From: Streptomyces sp. NBC_00370
GTDB taxonomy: Bacteria > Actinomycetota > Actinomycetes > Streptomycetales > Streptomycetaceae
Assembly (NCBI RefSeq): GCF_036084755.1
Contig: NZ_CP107968.1
Span: 124,001 to 188,000, forward strand
Length of the DNA: 64,000 nucleotides
Direction: 5' to 3'
Position numbers and translations under genes: made by a program. Of this stretch, positions 1 through 9,109 are shown one piece after another. The notes below the pieces were generated by a model. It was not told the DNA's origin and made no database searches. It saw only the letters and a list, made by a program, of their open reading frames with translations. Numbering within the stretch: the stretch's first letter is position 1; every line of letters begins with the position of its first letter.

Positions 1-1251
1 CAGCGCAGAACGACCTGCCGCACGATCAGTCTCAGCTCACGTAGCTCAGTCTGCCTTTCACCCTCATTCTGCTCTTTGAGCAGGTCTCCGTGTACGTACC
101 GGGATCGTGCGTTGTACGCGTCCCGTACTGCTCTCGTGACGGGCTCGCGCAGGACGGAGGGGAACAGAGTGGCCGTGCGAGTCTGCATCTTCTTGCTGAT
201 GCCGTCGTGGTTGTCGTTGGGGCTGGCTATCAGGGCTTCCAGAGCGATGACGTAGTCCAGGTGCAGCTCGTCCATCTCCTGCTCCCGTACTTCGTTGTCG
301 CTGGTGGTGCGCTGGTAGGCCTGCAGCAGGTGTCGGGCGGCCCGTTCAAGCCTTCGGGCACGTTTCCTGGGCAGATTGCGGCTGCTGGTCGCGCCGGCCA
401 TGACGGCATCGATCCTGGCGGTTACGGCGGAGCAGAAAGCCTGCATCCGCGGCAGATCGGCCGGGGCGAGGTAGAAGCTCCCCGTCGTGCGGGCTTCGAA
501 TTCGACCGGAGTCCCGTGGCGGCTTGCAACGGTGTCGATGGTGGTCGGTACGTCGTTTCGGTCCAGGTCGAAGTGCCGGCCGCGCTCGACTCTGAACACA
601 GCATCGACGTGCAACAGGTCCTCGCTCCACAAGATGAGGGGGAGCAGAGCTCTCCAGTGGCGGGTTTCCGGCCGAGGACCGGCGGTCTCGAACCAGTGGG
701 TCCCTCTGCGGTCCGGCATACGGTCAGGGTTCGGGGCATGGAGGAAAGGCGCACCGCTCAGAAGACCGAGGTCGAGCCCGCCCGGCTGCAAGCCGTGAAG
801 CGCGGGCATGGGGCCCAGCTGCTTCAGTTCGTCGGTGGTGAAGGTCTGCAGGGTGTAGTGGCCCACCGGAACTCGTGCGCCTTCAGGGAGATCACCGGTC
901 AGCAGCAGCCAGTCCTCGGCGCTCGGTGCCGACGCCGTACAGAAGGCAACGAAACTATCCGCGACCTCTTCCACCGGTACCGCCGCCCCTTGCGCGATCA
1001 GACGGGTCGCGTCGCCCAGCCCGGATGCACCCAGAACTACGGGCCATCGGGGCAGCCAGTCACCAGTGAGCTTCCCGTACAGGTCACGGTGCTCCGATAT
1101 CGGCGCCACCATGACCACCGCGTTGCTCAGGTCATCCCACTCCGGCCGCGCTGCAAGCGCTGCGTCGGTGACAGCCTGGGGAATGGAGGGGAGATGACGT
1201 GCCTGCTCAAGCCAGGCAAGTGCGGCTTGACGGAGCTGGGAGTTGTCTTCC
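1..1251 (-). CDS. Apea-like HEPN domain protein, C-terminus cut by window edge
   Basis: The minus strand is open without a stop from an ATG at 1251 to base 1, giving at least 417 residues, so the 3' end lies outside the window. The first 300 or so residues match nothing I recognise. The last 90 or so look like an Apea-like HEPN domain: a helix with ALEALI, then a basic helix, then a near-terminal RSRYVHGD motif around residues 382-389, which supplies the R-x4-H signature of HEPN ribonucleases. HEPN proteins of this type are usually RNA-cleaving or RNA-binding components of defence or stress systems; that role is inferred here. A long plus-strand frame over the same bases is an antisense shadow. 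Start choice is tentative because no strong ribosome binding site is visible. Confidence 0.6.
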
Positions 1252-1599
1252 ATGCGGCACGAAAGTAGCGCACCCCACCGCCTGCCCCGCTCCTCGACAC
1301 ATCGCAGCACGCCGACCAGCTCCATCCAACCCGGAAACCCTGCGACGCCATGCATTCCTGGTGTGGCGCCTCCCGATCGGCAATCGAACGGACGTACTGT
1401 CCGGGGCGGCGAACGACTTCCCCCAAGACCTACTGGACGCACAGCGCGAGCTGCACCAGACCGTGGCCGCGTACCGCGCCGAGTAGCGGGTGCCGTCCTC
1501 GATGAGCAGTTCGACTCCCATCGTGGGCTGGTGCCACGCGCCGAAATCCCACTCCTCAGCCTCAGTGGACCGGTGTCCGCACGACTGTGCGTATAGGTA

Positions 1600-1697
1600 T
1601 CAAATGCCCGTCCAGGCAGGGCAAGTTCACCGAGGACCAGCGCGCCGCGCTGGCCGGCATCGGGCTGGAGTGGGCGGCAGAGGAAGGAGCGGCGTAA
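1600..1697 (+). pseudogene. Helicase-associated (HA) domain C-terminal scrap
   Basis: A frame ending at TAA 1695-1697 encodes KFTEDQRAALAGIGLEW, the usual end of the repeated helicase-associated domain common in Streptomyces. Just upstream, in another frame, VSNARPGR fits the preceding part of the same domain, so the remnant is frameshifted. About 110 bases earlier, 1396-1486 encodes an unexplained coding-like tail (DLLDAQRELHQTVAAYRAE). No start or full domain remains. A longer HA remnant lies at 49030-49470. Confidence 0.45.
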
Positions 1698-1824
1698 TGG
1701 TCCTCGCGCGACGAAGATCAGCGGGGGCAGGAAGCCGTGCGTGGCCACGCCCGCACCAGTGCCTTCGCGGAGGCGGAGCGGGTCATCTCGTTGGTGCTGG
1801 TCGATCCGCAGGTACAGCAGGCCG

Positions 1825-1938
1825 AGGCTCGCTGCGGGGCGGGCAGCCAGAGGGCTACTGCCACCGGCAGATGGTCGACGCAGTCCGCTACCTGATCGCG
1901 GGCGGTATCTCCTGGGCGGGCGATGCCCGCGGACTTCT
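1825..1938 (+). pseudogene. IS5-family transposase fragment (plus-oriented)
   Basis: Reads PEGYCHRQMVDAVRYLIAGG and then, after a one-base frame change near 1918, RAMPADF. This is the conserved N-terminal block of IS5-family transposases (helix-turn-helix followed by SWRAMPADF). It meets an oppositely oriented IS5 fragment at about 1938, so two different elements were joined head to head by deletion or rearrangement. Non-functional. Confidence 0.5.
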
Positions 1939-2343
1939 GCCGCCGTCGATGGCCTGACCGGTAGCGGGGACGTTGGTGGAGGTCTTGATGCTCTGGGAGT
2001 CGATGACGCAGGCGGTTGGTTCTTCCTCGCGGCCTTCCTGCCTGCGGACTTGGCGGCGGAGGAGGCTGTTGAGCTGGTCGAAGACACCTTCTTCCTGCCA
2101 GCGGGCGAAGTAGGCGTAGACGGTGTTCCAGTGCGGGTAGTCGTGCGGCAGGTACCGCCACGGGATCCCGGTGCGGTTCACGTAGAGGACCGCGTCCAGC
2201 AGGGCGCGCAGGTCGTGGTCCGGTGGTCTGCCGATGTCCAGCCCGCGGCCGCGTCGTTCGGCCCGCCAGGCCGTCAGGACCGGCTCGACCAACTCCCACC
2301 GGGCATCGGACAGATCGCTGGGATAACGCCGACGTTCAGACAC
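1936..2343 (-). pseudogene. IS5-family transposase, N-terminal part only
   Basis: From a GTG at 2341-2343 the frame reads SERRRYPSDLSDARWELVEP, then GRPPDHDLRALLDAVLYVNR, IPWRYLPHDYPHWNTVY, and the first catalytic-core block TACVIDSQSIKTSTNVP, the usual order in IS112/IS1647-like IS5 transposases. Similarity stops at about residue 136, after QAIDGG, where the sequence runs into the opposed IS5 fragment. Roughly the first half of the enzyme is present and the other acidic catalytic residues are lost, so the copy is dead. Confidence 0.7.
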
Positions 2344-2464
2344 GCCAGATATCAGCCGAAACAACCACCAGAAGGCACTAAACACCCTCTAAATGAATGT
2401 TTCAGAATGAAGTTCACTGTAGGGCTTGGCAGTTGGATGTTGTGTCTGCAGGATTCGTTGGGTT

Positions 2465-2690
2465 TCTGCCGATCTTGTGCCTGATGACTTGTGGGAACGC
2501 GTGGTGCCGCCGTTGCCTCCACGGCCGTCCGGGCGGCGCCGGCTGCCCGCGGATGACCTGGCTGCGCAGCGGGGCATCGTATATGTGGCCGTGCAAAAGC
2601 GTGAGCTGACGGGACGTCCCCACGGAACAGATCGGCTGCAGTGGGGTGACGGCCCGCCGTACCGCGCCCCCGTCCGCTGACGCAGCCGTC
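2465..2690 (+). pseudogene. IS5-type transposase N-terminal scrap
   Basis: The translation begins ADLVPDDLWERVVPPLPPRP and continues DDLAAQRGIVYV, which is the N-terminal consensus of another Streptomyces IS5 subgroup (VPDDLWERV..LLPPRP...GILYVLR). It then decays (QKRELTGRPHGT in place of GVSWRDVPTQQIG) and no catalytic region follows. Part of the transposon graveyard that covers 1.6-2.7 kb. Confidence 0.5.
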
Positions 2691-3462
2691 AACTACCGCC
2701 GTCAGGACACACTGACAGCAGCCCCTTCAGCGAACTCTCAACAATTCTCACAGCGACCTCGCCATTGACGCAATCGGTAACTCCTGCCACCTCGCGGTCG
2801 ATCACACCACCAACCCGTTTGAGCTCGCTCAAACCAACGAGGGGAAACGCCCACCGCATCCATTCAATGATCTGCCGGACTCTAGCAGAACGACGTACGG
2901 CGGCGCGCGGAGAAGCATCCGCCACCCACTCGTGGATCACCAGGTCCATTGCATTGACTAGTCGGGCTTTCGGGGCATCAAAATCCGCAAGGATTAGATT
3001 CAAGATATCGGGAGGCGCGAGAGGAGCGGAAACCCCCGCAACGGCTGGCAGGGGGTAGGAGTCAATCCTGGAAAGTTCCATCCGTTTCTCTCCGCCATCT
3101 AGCACCAGATCAACTCTAGATGCCTCACCCATTTCATCGACGCGGACAGTGAGGCGATGACTACCGGGAGCACCGCACTTGCGAGAAAACGTCGTCAGGC
3201 GTTCAACATCGAGAACGAAAAGTGAACCCCCAGGAAGGTAGGCGGATCCGTCGAAGACGACTGTTCCGAGATCCGGATGGGGACCACGCCAAACCTGAAT
3301 AAGCACGGGTGCTACCTGGGCACGCGTCCGAGTGGCGAGGTGGCCACCTTTAACGAGACTCGCTTCAGGCGACGGGACTTCGATAAAATATTCCACCACA
3401 TCTGTCGAGCCAAAAATCACATGCGGGTTGTTGACCAGCATGTGAATAGCTGCGATGCGCAT
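2689..3462 (-). CDS. Unrecognised protein in a locally AT-richer segment
   Basis: A 257-residue frame. I chose ATG 3462 because the minus strand has AAGGGAGAGGGAA directly before it; an alternative start 13 codons upstream has no such site. The protein is mixed alpha/beta in look, with no signal peptide, no membrane segment and no motif I can name. It starts MRIAAIHMLVNNPHVIFGS and has a middle run of hydrophobic/acidic strands, then a charged helix rich in Arg (about residues 185-210). Codon use is visibly poorer in G/C at third positions than its neighbours (for example ATA, AGA and TCA codons), which suggests recent transfer. It stands alone between transposon debris and a weak hypothetical gene, so context gives no function. 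Confidence 0.6.
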   Translation of the reverse strand: MRIAAIHMLVNNPHVIFGSTDVVEYFIEVPSPEASLVKGGHLATRTRAQVAPVLIQVWRGPHPDLGTVVFDGSAYLPGGSLFVLDVERLTTFSRKCGAPGSHRLTVRVDEMGEASRVDLVLDGGEKRMELSRIDSYPLPAVAGVSAPLAPPDILNLILADFDAPKARLVNAMDLVIHEWVADASPRAAVRRSARVRQIIEWMRWAFPLVGLSELKRVGGVIDREVAGVTDCVNGEVAVRIVESSLKGLLSVCPDGGS

Positions 3463-3846
3463 TTCCCTCTCCCTTGAGTGCACGGAGCGGGGCCGCCTCA
3501 CTGAGGTGCCCCCGACGACTCTTTTGAACTACCCGCTGGTATGGCTGTCCAGAATCGACATTAGTCTCGAATTGTAGCCAGGCGCCCTAGGGTCCGGCAT
3601 GTTGAAGTGGTCGCGCATCATTTTTTGTGCTCTCATGACCGCCTTCGACTGGTCTGCACTGCACCCTGGACACTGCGGAGGAGGTCTCGCCCCCGAGCGG
3701 CGCGGCCATCGGACGCCTGCGGTCGCGCCCGGCCGCGAGGGATGTCATGTGTGCGGCGCCGCTGGGTCTGAGCTGTGGAGCAGCGTGCGAGCGCGCCGCG
3801 ATGCCACGCTCGCTTTCGCCGAAGCTACGACTACGGGTGGTCGTGG
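3463..3846. other. Gap without a supported gene
   Basis: The first 130 bases are AT-richer and probably hold the promoter of the minus-strand gene that starts at 3462. The rest is GC-rich with only short overlapping frames lacking start sites or recognisable content. Confidence 0.3.
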
Positions 3847-4311
3847 TCATGCCTGTCCCTGCCGGGCACAGGGGTGGCGAGCGTTGCTGGGCAGGCGGGT
3901 GGCGATGTGCTGGTGGTGCAGCAGTGCGTCGAATATCTCCCATTCCGCGCGGAGCAGGTCCGCGGCCGCCGGAGCGGCAGTGTGCTGCGGGCAGCGCTGG
4001 GTGTACAAGCGCTCCTGCTCCCCTTCGGGCAGGTCTCTGAGGTCGTAGACGGCCATGAGGAGGTCGGGCAGGGGGCGTTGGCCGGTGAGCGGTCCCGTGG
4101 GCATCAGGGTCCAGTTGCCGGGCGTGTCGGGGTTGAGGACGGGGCGGGTGCAGCGGCGGCGATGGCGTGTCTGGGCCACGCAGCAGATGTCCTCGACGGG
4201 ACGGCCGGCGAGGTAGCGGGCGTGGAAGAGTTGCACGACGGGGCGTGCCGGCCGACACACGGCGGATGCCGCTGTGGGGTCCAAGCAGTACGTCGCGAGC
4301 GCGGCGCGCAC
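3847..4311 (-). CDS. Hypothetical protein, probably missing its true N-terminus
   Basis: A minus-strand frame ends at 3847. The conservative start is GTG 4311 (154 residues), but the frame stays open to a TAA at 4426-4428 and the upstream part (HHLTFHRRHLLAEARRYLA) looks coding, without any ATG or GTG. The protein contains PVVQLFHARYLAGRPVEDIC, MAVYDLRDLPEGEQERLY and LLRAEWEIFDALLHHQ; this style of small accessory protein recurs in Streptomyces genomes but I know no function. It may be 5'-truncated. No membrane segment or signal. Confidence 0.45.
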   Translation of the reverse strand: MRAALATYCLDPTAASAVCRPARPVVQLFHARYLAGRPVEDICCVAQTRHRRRCTRPVLNPDTPGNWTLMPTGPLTGQRPLPDLLMAVYDLRDLPEGEQERLYTQRCPQHTAAPAAADLLRAEWEIFDALLHHQHIATRLPSNARHPCARQGQA

Positions 4312-4403
4312 GATGTCCTCGTCCAGGCCAGGGTCGCTGCGGCCACGCAGGACGAGAGCGAGATAGCGGCGGGCTTCGGCGAGCAGGTGTCGGCGGTGGA
4401 ACG

Positions 4404-4667
4404 TCAGATGGTGCGGGTCATCCTTTTAGATGTACTGCATTGGCCGACCTTGTGGTGGCGCCACAGCTGCACCACAGTCCAGGCCAGCAGGACGGCAAAT
4501 ACGGCCAGGAAGGCACCTGCGATCCCGGCCTGGCGGCCTGCCGACCGGTCCTGCTGGAAGACCAGGGCCAGCGCAGACAGGAGTATCCCCACCGCGTATA
4601 CCGAACGGACACGCCTCAGCTGACGCACCACGCGAGGAGGAAGGGCAACACGCTTCACGACAGTCAT
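4404..4667 (-). CDS. Small two-helix membrane protein
   Basis: 87 residues starting at ATG 4667, with AGGGCGGT just upstream as a possible ribosome binding site. The N-terminus is basic (VKRVALPPRVVRQLRRVR). Two hydrophobic segments follow, at about residues 23-38 and 50-67, separated by a short charged loop (QQDRSAGRQ), and then a polar tail. It is probably an inner-membrane protein with both ends in the cytoplasm. No family recognised. It lies in the same direction as the hypothetical gene downstream and overlaps that gene's open upstream frame slightly. Confidence 0.4.
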   Translation of the reverse strand: MTVVKRVALPPRVVRQLRRVRSVYAVGILLSALALVFQQDRSAGRQAGIAGAFLAVFAVLLAWTVVQLWRHHKVGQCSTSKRMTRTI

Positions 4668-4860
4668 ACCGCCCTGCTACCCGAACCCTGCAGGGGTAAG
4701 CCCGCACCCCCGATCATCAGATCCCGCCTCGCACTCGGCACGGTACATGCGTCGAAAATCGAGCCCCTCCTCCCGGCCCCCTCTGGACCGTCCCGGCCCT
4801 CGCGGCACTCCCCCTCCGGGCCAGCCCCGACCGAGCACGCCGACGAAACGGGCGTCGCTA

Positions 4861-5260
4861 CCGTCCGCGAGGCGCTGCGCCGCCGGCGCGGCCGCTCCAA
4901 GGGCACCGTCAACGGCCTGTTCCCGCTGATCAATCAGATCCTTGAAAACCGGCACGGCCCCGGTACGGTGCCCGCACCGCCCCAGGCCACCCTGTATCGG
5001 CTCGCCACCTCTCCTGCCCGCCCCCGACAGCTGCCCGGCGAAGTCCGTCCACCAGATTCCCGCGAACCTCGAGAGGCATGCCTTCACCCCCGCCACGGCA
5101 GTGCAGCCCGGCCAACTGTGCCCGCAACACATCGCAACGGTCGCGGCCTGTACCGCCGAGCAGCAGCTCGCGCCGCCCGAGGAACGCACAGTACGTCTAG
5201 AAAGCGGTCCATCCCCCCGCTGTCGGCGCACTCGCGTATGTCCGGAGGTATACGGATGAA
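4861..5260 (+). pseudogene. Mu-type (integrase-core) transposase remnant
   Basis: One plus-strand frame reads GRSKGTVNGLFPLINQILEN, then HGPGTVPAPPQATLYRLAT, typical of the linker before the catalytic core in Mu/Tn552-like Streptomyces transposases. A second frame a little later gives AFTPATAVQPGQL, which is the following block of that family (PFTPTTA.RPGE). The two pieces are out of frame and the DDE core is absent, so this is a decayed remnant. Confidence 0.45.
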
Positions 5261-5313
5261 CGTGCAGAGCAAGTAGCCGCCGATTGGTGCTCATTGCCGT
5301 GCGAGATGATGGG

Positions 5314-5721
5314 ATGGTGGATCTTCGTTACTTCAATCAGACCGGCTGGACCGCCATCTTCAGCGGGACGGAATCCGAGACCGGCCGCATGGTGCGGGTG
5401 GAGGCATGGGACCCGGCAACGAGAACAGCGCTTGTCGTCGACCCAAAGAGGGGCGCCACGCGTCCCGTCACGGACTACGAGGACTTCTCCCACCTTGAGA
5501 AGGCCGACCATGTCGTAGCCGCAGTTCCTGGTGGCGGGTGGCGGGCCCACTGGAAAGACGAGGGCCCGGGGAAAACTCCGCTCACGGAACAGGTGCTTGC
5601 GTGGTTGATCACCTCGCAGGGCCGGGCAACGGCCATCACGATGGACGCTCACGGGCATGTTGACGATGCCGACAGCGCCGACGCCTTCATCCCGCCGGGC
5701 GAGGAACCGGGCCCGGCTTGA
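5314..5721 (+). CDS. Hypothetical cytoplasmic protein
   Basis: The frame is open from 5284. I prefer ATG 5314 (135 residues, beginning MVDLRYFNQTGWTAIFSG); GTG 5299 and TTG 5284 are possible and no candidate has a good ribosome binding site. The protein is acidic, with alternating short strands (RMVRVEAWDPATRTALVVD, then DHVVAAVPGGGWRAHW) and a disordered acidic tail ending PGEEPGPA. No signal peptide, no membrane helix and no motif I recognise. It is flanked by Mu-type and IS21-type debris, so it sits in a recombination-prone stretch. Confidence 0.45.
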   Translation: MVDLRYFNQTGWTAIFSGTESETGRMVRVEAWDPATRTALVVDPKRGATRPVTDYEDFSHLEKADHVVAAVPGGGWRAHWKDEGPGKTPLTEQVLAWLITSQGRATAITMDAHGHVDDADSADAFIPPGEEPGPA

Positions 5722-5730
5722 GCCCCCGGA

Positions 5731-5957
5731 TCAGGCGACTTCCGCCTCGCGCTCGATGGCCTTGAGGCGGTTCTTCACCCAGTAGCTGGGACCGTTGATG
5801 GCGACGACTTCCCAATGGTGCAGAAGGCGGTCGAGGATCGCGGTGGCGAGGACCTCGTCGCCGAAGACCTGGCCCCACTCACGGAAGGTCTTGTAGGTCA
5901 GGATGATCGAGCCCTTCTCGTAGCATTTGGAAATGCCCCGGAAGACCGGTTCCTGAT
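5731..5957 (-). pseudogene. IstB-like (IS21 helper ATPase) C-terminal fragment
   Basis: On the minus strand the end of the frame reads ISKCYEKGSIILTYKTFREW, then FGDEVLATAILDRLLHHWEV and GPSYWVKNRLKAIEREAEVA before a stop at 5731. This matches the C-terminal third of IstB, the AAA+ helper of IS21-family transposition. The Walker A and B parts are missing and no istA partner is nearby, so it is a dead remnant. Confidence 0.7.
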
Positions 5958-6332
5958 GCGCTCATACTCGCCCCCCCCTACAACCACTTACCGAGACTCC
6001 CGCCTCTGCGCGGCCATCGTCGACCGCCTCGCCAGCCCACGAGCCCACATTGACGAGGACACCGTCACCGACCGGGTCATCCCCGTTGTCCGGCTCACCC
6101 GCCGCGTCGGTACTCGTTGAGCAGCCCCGGGCTCTCAGCGTGCACCGCCGGGATGCGTACGCAATCGTTCACATATCCGCCCTGACCGGTCCGCGCCCCC
6201 GCTCGCCCGCGGGGACGGACAGCACCTGACTGATCGTTTTTGCCGAGCATCCGCTCGCAGTCGCGGTCGTCAACCCGCTCAGCTGGCTTCTGTGGTGGCA
6301 ACCGTGCGGTGTCATTGCTCGTCATGACGGGC
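5958..6332. other. Gap with a possible second IstB-like scrap
   Basis: The plus strand at about 5985-6120 encodes SRLCAAIVDRLASPRAHID in an open frame ending at 6120, which resembles the very end of another IstB type (LCAAIVDRL). If so it is opposed to the minus-strand IstB fragment. The remainder (6121-6332) shows no gene; it leads into the pentapeptide gene. Confidence 0.25.
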
Positions 6333-8555
6333 ATGACGACTTCGCCCACCTCCTCGCCCCCCGCCCCGACATGGACATGCTGCGGCGAGGGGGCGACCGC
6401 CGCCGATCCTGTCGGCTGCCGAGGCGTCGTGATTCCCGGGGGCTCGCTGTGCCTTGCACACCTCGCGCCCGCGGACCGGGCAACCTACCTCGCGACACTG
6501 TCGCCAGGCGATCCCATGGACTGCCGCGGTACCCAGTTCACTCACCTGGTTCTGTCCCAGCTCCTTGACGCTGTCCGCGAGCCAACCACCTCTCTGCCAC
6601 ATCTCGGCAGGACCTCCTTCGCGCAAGCGGCTTTTGCCGAGGACGCCGACTTCGAACACGTGACGTTTTCCGATTCCGTCAAGTTCGATGAGGCGACGTT
6701 CTCCTGCGACGCCCTATTCCGTCACGCCAAATTCCTCGGTAGTGCCCACTTCAACCACGTAACGTTCTCCGGTGATGCCCGATTCCGGGAGGCGACCTTC
6801 TCTCAGATTTCTTGGTTCGCCAACACGGACTTCTCCGCGCATGCCGAGTTCGAATCTGTGGCGTTTTCCGGCACCGCATACTTCGAAGACACATCCTTCG
6901 CCGCCGGTGTCAGATTCGACCATGTCACGTTCTCCGCCCTCGTCGGCTTCGACCGCGCAGCGTTCTCGACCCACGCCACGTTCGCCGAAGCCACGTTCTG
7001 CGGCAGCGCAGATTTCGAAGACGTAACGTTCTCCGCCGGATCCGACTTCGACCGTGCAACCTTCCTCGAACGCGCCAGATTCGATGCTGTGAAATTCTCC
7101 GCCGCCGCAATATTCAATCGCGTGACCTTCCACAGAGACGTCAGCTTCCAAAGCTCCACATTCTCCAACCAGGCATGGTTCGCTGACGCGAAATTCAACA
7201 ACAGCGCATGCTTCGCAGAGGTAAGCTTCTCCGCTCCGGCCGTGTTCAACGGCACGGAGTTCAACGGCGTAGCAGATTTCTCGGACACGATCTTCTCTGA
7301 CAACGCGGATTTCAACGACACAGTGTTCTCCCAAACCGCTAATTTCCAGCACGTGACATTCTCGGCCGACACCCGATTTATGGATGCACGGTTCTCCGGC
7401 ACCGCAAGGTTCGCAAACTCAACCTTCACCACGGCAGGCGAGCTCGGACCGATCGTGTGCCAAGAGACTCTTGATCTGTCAGGCGCCCTCTTCGTGGCTC
7501 CGGTTACCATCCAGGCCGCAGCAACCTCGGTGGCCTGCGTGCGGACACGATGGGATTCGACGGCGACGCTACGTCTGCGGCATGCGGCCGTGGATCTCAC
7601 CGACGCCGTCGTCACCCAGCCCATCGCCGTTGCTGCCCATCCCGCCCCCTTCAACGGCAGCCGCTACGCTCTCGCCGAGCCGGATCTCACCGGCGACGGC
7701 AGCGTACGGATCATGTCGGTACGAGGGGTGGACGCCGCCCACCTGGTCCTGACCAACACGGACCTCACCGACTGCCGGTTCTTCGGCGCGTTTCACCTCG
7801 ACCAGATCCGCCTGGACGGAGAGACCCTCTTCGCCCGCACCCCACCGGGCTTCGACATCCGCCGAGGTGTCCCGCTGCGCTGGACCGACCGGCAGGCGCT
7901 GGCGGAAGAGCACCACTGGCGCGCCCTTCCCCAGCACCGGGCACCACTGCGCTCCGGCTGGACATCAGCTCCCTTGCTGGCGCCGGCGGCCGGTACACCG
8001 GGGCCTCGTGCGCTCGCCGCGCTGTACCGGCAGTTACGCAAGGCGTTCGAGGACGGCAAAGACGAACCCGGTGCTGCCGACTTCTACTACGCGGAGATGG
8101 AGATGCGGCGCCTGGACCGCCGGCGCCCGCGTAACCGCGCAGAACGCGCGCTGCTCACGGGCTACTGGGCCCTGTCCGGGTACGGCCTGCGGGCGCTGCC
8201 GGCGCTGTGCTGGCTCGGCCTGGCAATGACCGCCACCGTCCTGGCACTGGTGATGTGGGGCCTGCCCACCAACGACCTGCACCCCCGCACCACCGGCACC
8301 CTGCCCGCCGCAGGACACACGCTGACCCTCGCCACCGACACTCCCCACCCGGCCGTCACCGGGTCCGCCGACAGTCGCTTCACCCGCCACCGGGTCTCAA
8401 AAGCGACACGTGTCGCCGTCAACTCCGTAGTCTTCCGATCCTCCGGCCAGGACCTGACCGCCACCGGGGAGGACATCGAGATGGCGTCCCGCTTCTTCGA
8501 ACCTCTCCTCCTCGCCTTCGCCGCCCTCGCCATCCGCAACCGCGTCAAACGCTGA
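6333..8555 (+). CDS. Large pentapeptide-repeat membrane protein
   Basis: About 740 residues from ATG 6333 (ATG 6324 is equally possible; neither has a strong ribosome binding site). The N-terminal 70 residues carry a Cys-rich block (TCCGEG, VGCRGV, SLCLAHL). From about residue 90 to 390 a Phe recurs every five residues in the pattern F-x-x-A-x/T-F (for example FDEATFSCDALFRHAKF), giving some 55-60 pentapeptide units that should fold as a right-handed quadrilateral beta-helix. A less regular linker follows, then a charged helix (LAALYRQLRKAFEDGKDEPG), and hydrophobic segments near residues 595-620 and 715-735. Streptomyces often have several such proteins; their function is unknown. The only neighbour of like kind is the broken relative directly downstream. 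Confidence 0.8.
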   Translation: MTTSPTSSPPAPTWTCCGEGATAADPVGCRGVVIPGGSLCLAHLAPADRATYLATLSPGDPMDCRGTQFTHLVLSQLLDAVREPTTSLPHLGRTSFAQAAFAEDADFEHVTFSDSVKFDEATFSCDALFRHAKFLGSAHFNHVTFSGDARFREATFSQISWFANTDFSAHAEFESVAFSGTAYFEDTSFAAGVRFDHVTFSALVGFDRAAFSTHATFAEATFCGSADFEDVTFSAGSDFDRATFLERARFDAVKFSAAAIFNRVTFHRDVSFQSSTFSNQAWFADAKFNNSACFAEVSFSAPAVFNGTEFNGVADFSDTIFSDNADFNDTVFSQTANFQHVTFSADTRFMDARFSGTARFANSTFTTAGELGPIVCQETLDLSGALFVAPVTIQAAATSVACVRTRWDSTATLRLRHAAVDLTDAVVTQPIAVAAHPAPFNGSRYALAEPDLTGDGSVRIMSVRGVDAAHLVLTNTDLTDCRFFGAFHLDQIRLDGETLFARTPPGFDIRRGVPLRWTDRQALAEEHHWRALPQHRAPLRSGWTSAPLLAPAAGTPGPRALAALYRQLRKAFEDGKDEPGAADFYYAEMEMRRLDRRRPRNRAERALLTGYWALSGYGLRALPALCWLGLAMTATVLALVMWGLPTNDLHPRTTGTLPAAGHTLTLATDTPHPAVTGSADSRFTRHRVSKATRVAVNSVVFRSSGQDLTATGEDIEMASRFFEPLLLAFAALAIRNRVKR

Positions 8556-8772
8556 AGGAAGCTATCCGACGGGCTATTTCGGCCCGGTTCCTGGCGAACT
8601 GGGACCGCAGCGCCGCTCTTTTCACGCCCTCCCCGCGCAGTCGGGCGGCCTCCTAGCCGATCACCCGTCGCGCACCCTCAGCCCACATCGCCTGCTTCAA
8701 CTCGCGGCACACCCTCGTGTTCGGTCGGGAAAGCGGCCAGCCGACTGCCATCCTGGGAGTGTCCGTCGAGCG

Positions 8773-9005
8773 GAGTTCACCGGCGGCACCGTCAATTCCG
8801 CACAGCGAGATTCGTTGGCGGCCCCACCCACTTCCACAGCGCCGTGTTCGGCGGAGGAACCGTGAGCTTCGAGGGCCTCTTCTTCAGCGGAGGGACGATC
8901 AACTTCACCGATGCCACACAAGCTGGCTGCACGATAATCTTCACCAGATCTGTCAATGCTGGCAGTACCGTGATCTGGGGATCTCTTCCCCCACAAGCAG
9001 CGTGA
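8773..9005 (+). pseudogene. C-terminal fragment of a second pentapeptide-repeat protein
   Basis: A frame from 8805 to the TGA at 9003-9005 reads ARFVGGPTHFHSAVFGGGTV, FEGLFFSGGTINFTDA and ends GSLPPQAA. A Phe recurs in the pentapeptide rhythm with a GG-T/V variant of the repeat. Directly upstream, in another frame, EFTGGTVN continues the same motif, so a frameshift separates the parts. No start exists. It is probably the end of a gene that once stood beside the intact pentapeptide gene. Confidence 0.55.
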
Positions 9006-9109
9006 CCGTGAACAAGGTAGGCCCGTGGTGTCGGCGTACAGGTGAATGTGGCTCTGTCAAGATTTTCGTAGGCGGAGATCATCTCGGTGGCACGGTCGGC
9101 CGGTCCGCA

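Noticed and set aside
90..1268. Long plus-strand frame of about 390 codons
   Set aside because: It is antisense to the HEPN-type gene; its translation is Gly/Arg/Val-rich without domain features, while the minus strand has a recognisable HEPN end.
4677..5294. Minus-strand frame of about 205 codons
   Set aside because: It covers the plus-strand Mu-type transposase remnant and reads as Gly/Arg-rich antisense sequence.
6187..6215. CRISPR-like GC palindrome (CGCTCGCCCGCGGGGAC)
   Set aside because: Resemblance to type I-E repeats is limited to a short GCGGGG core; flanks do not match and there is no second copy.
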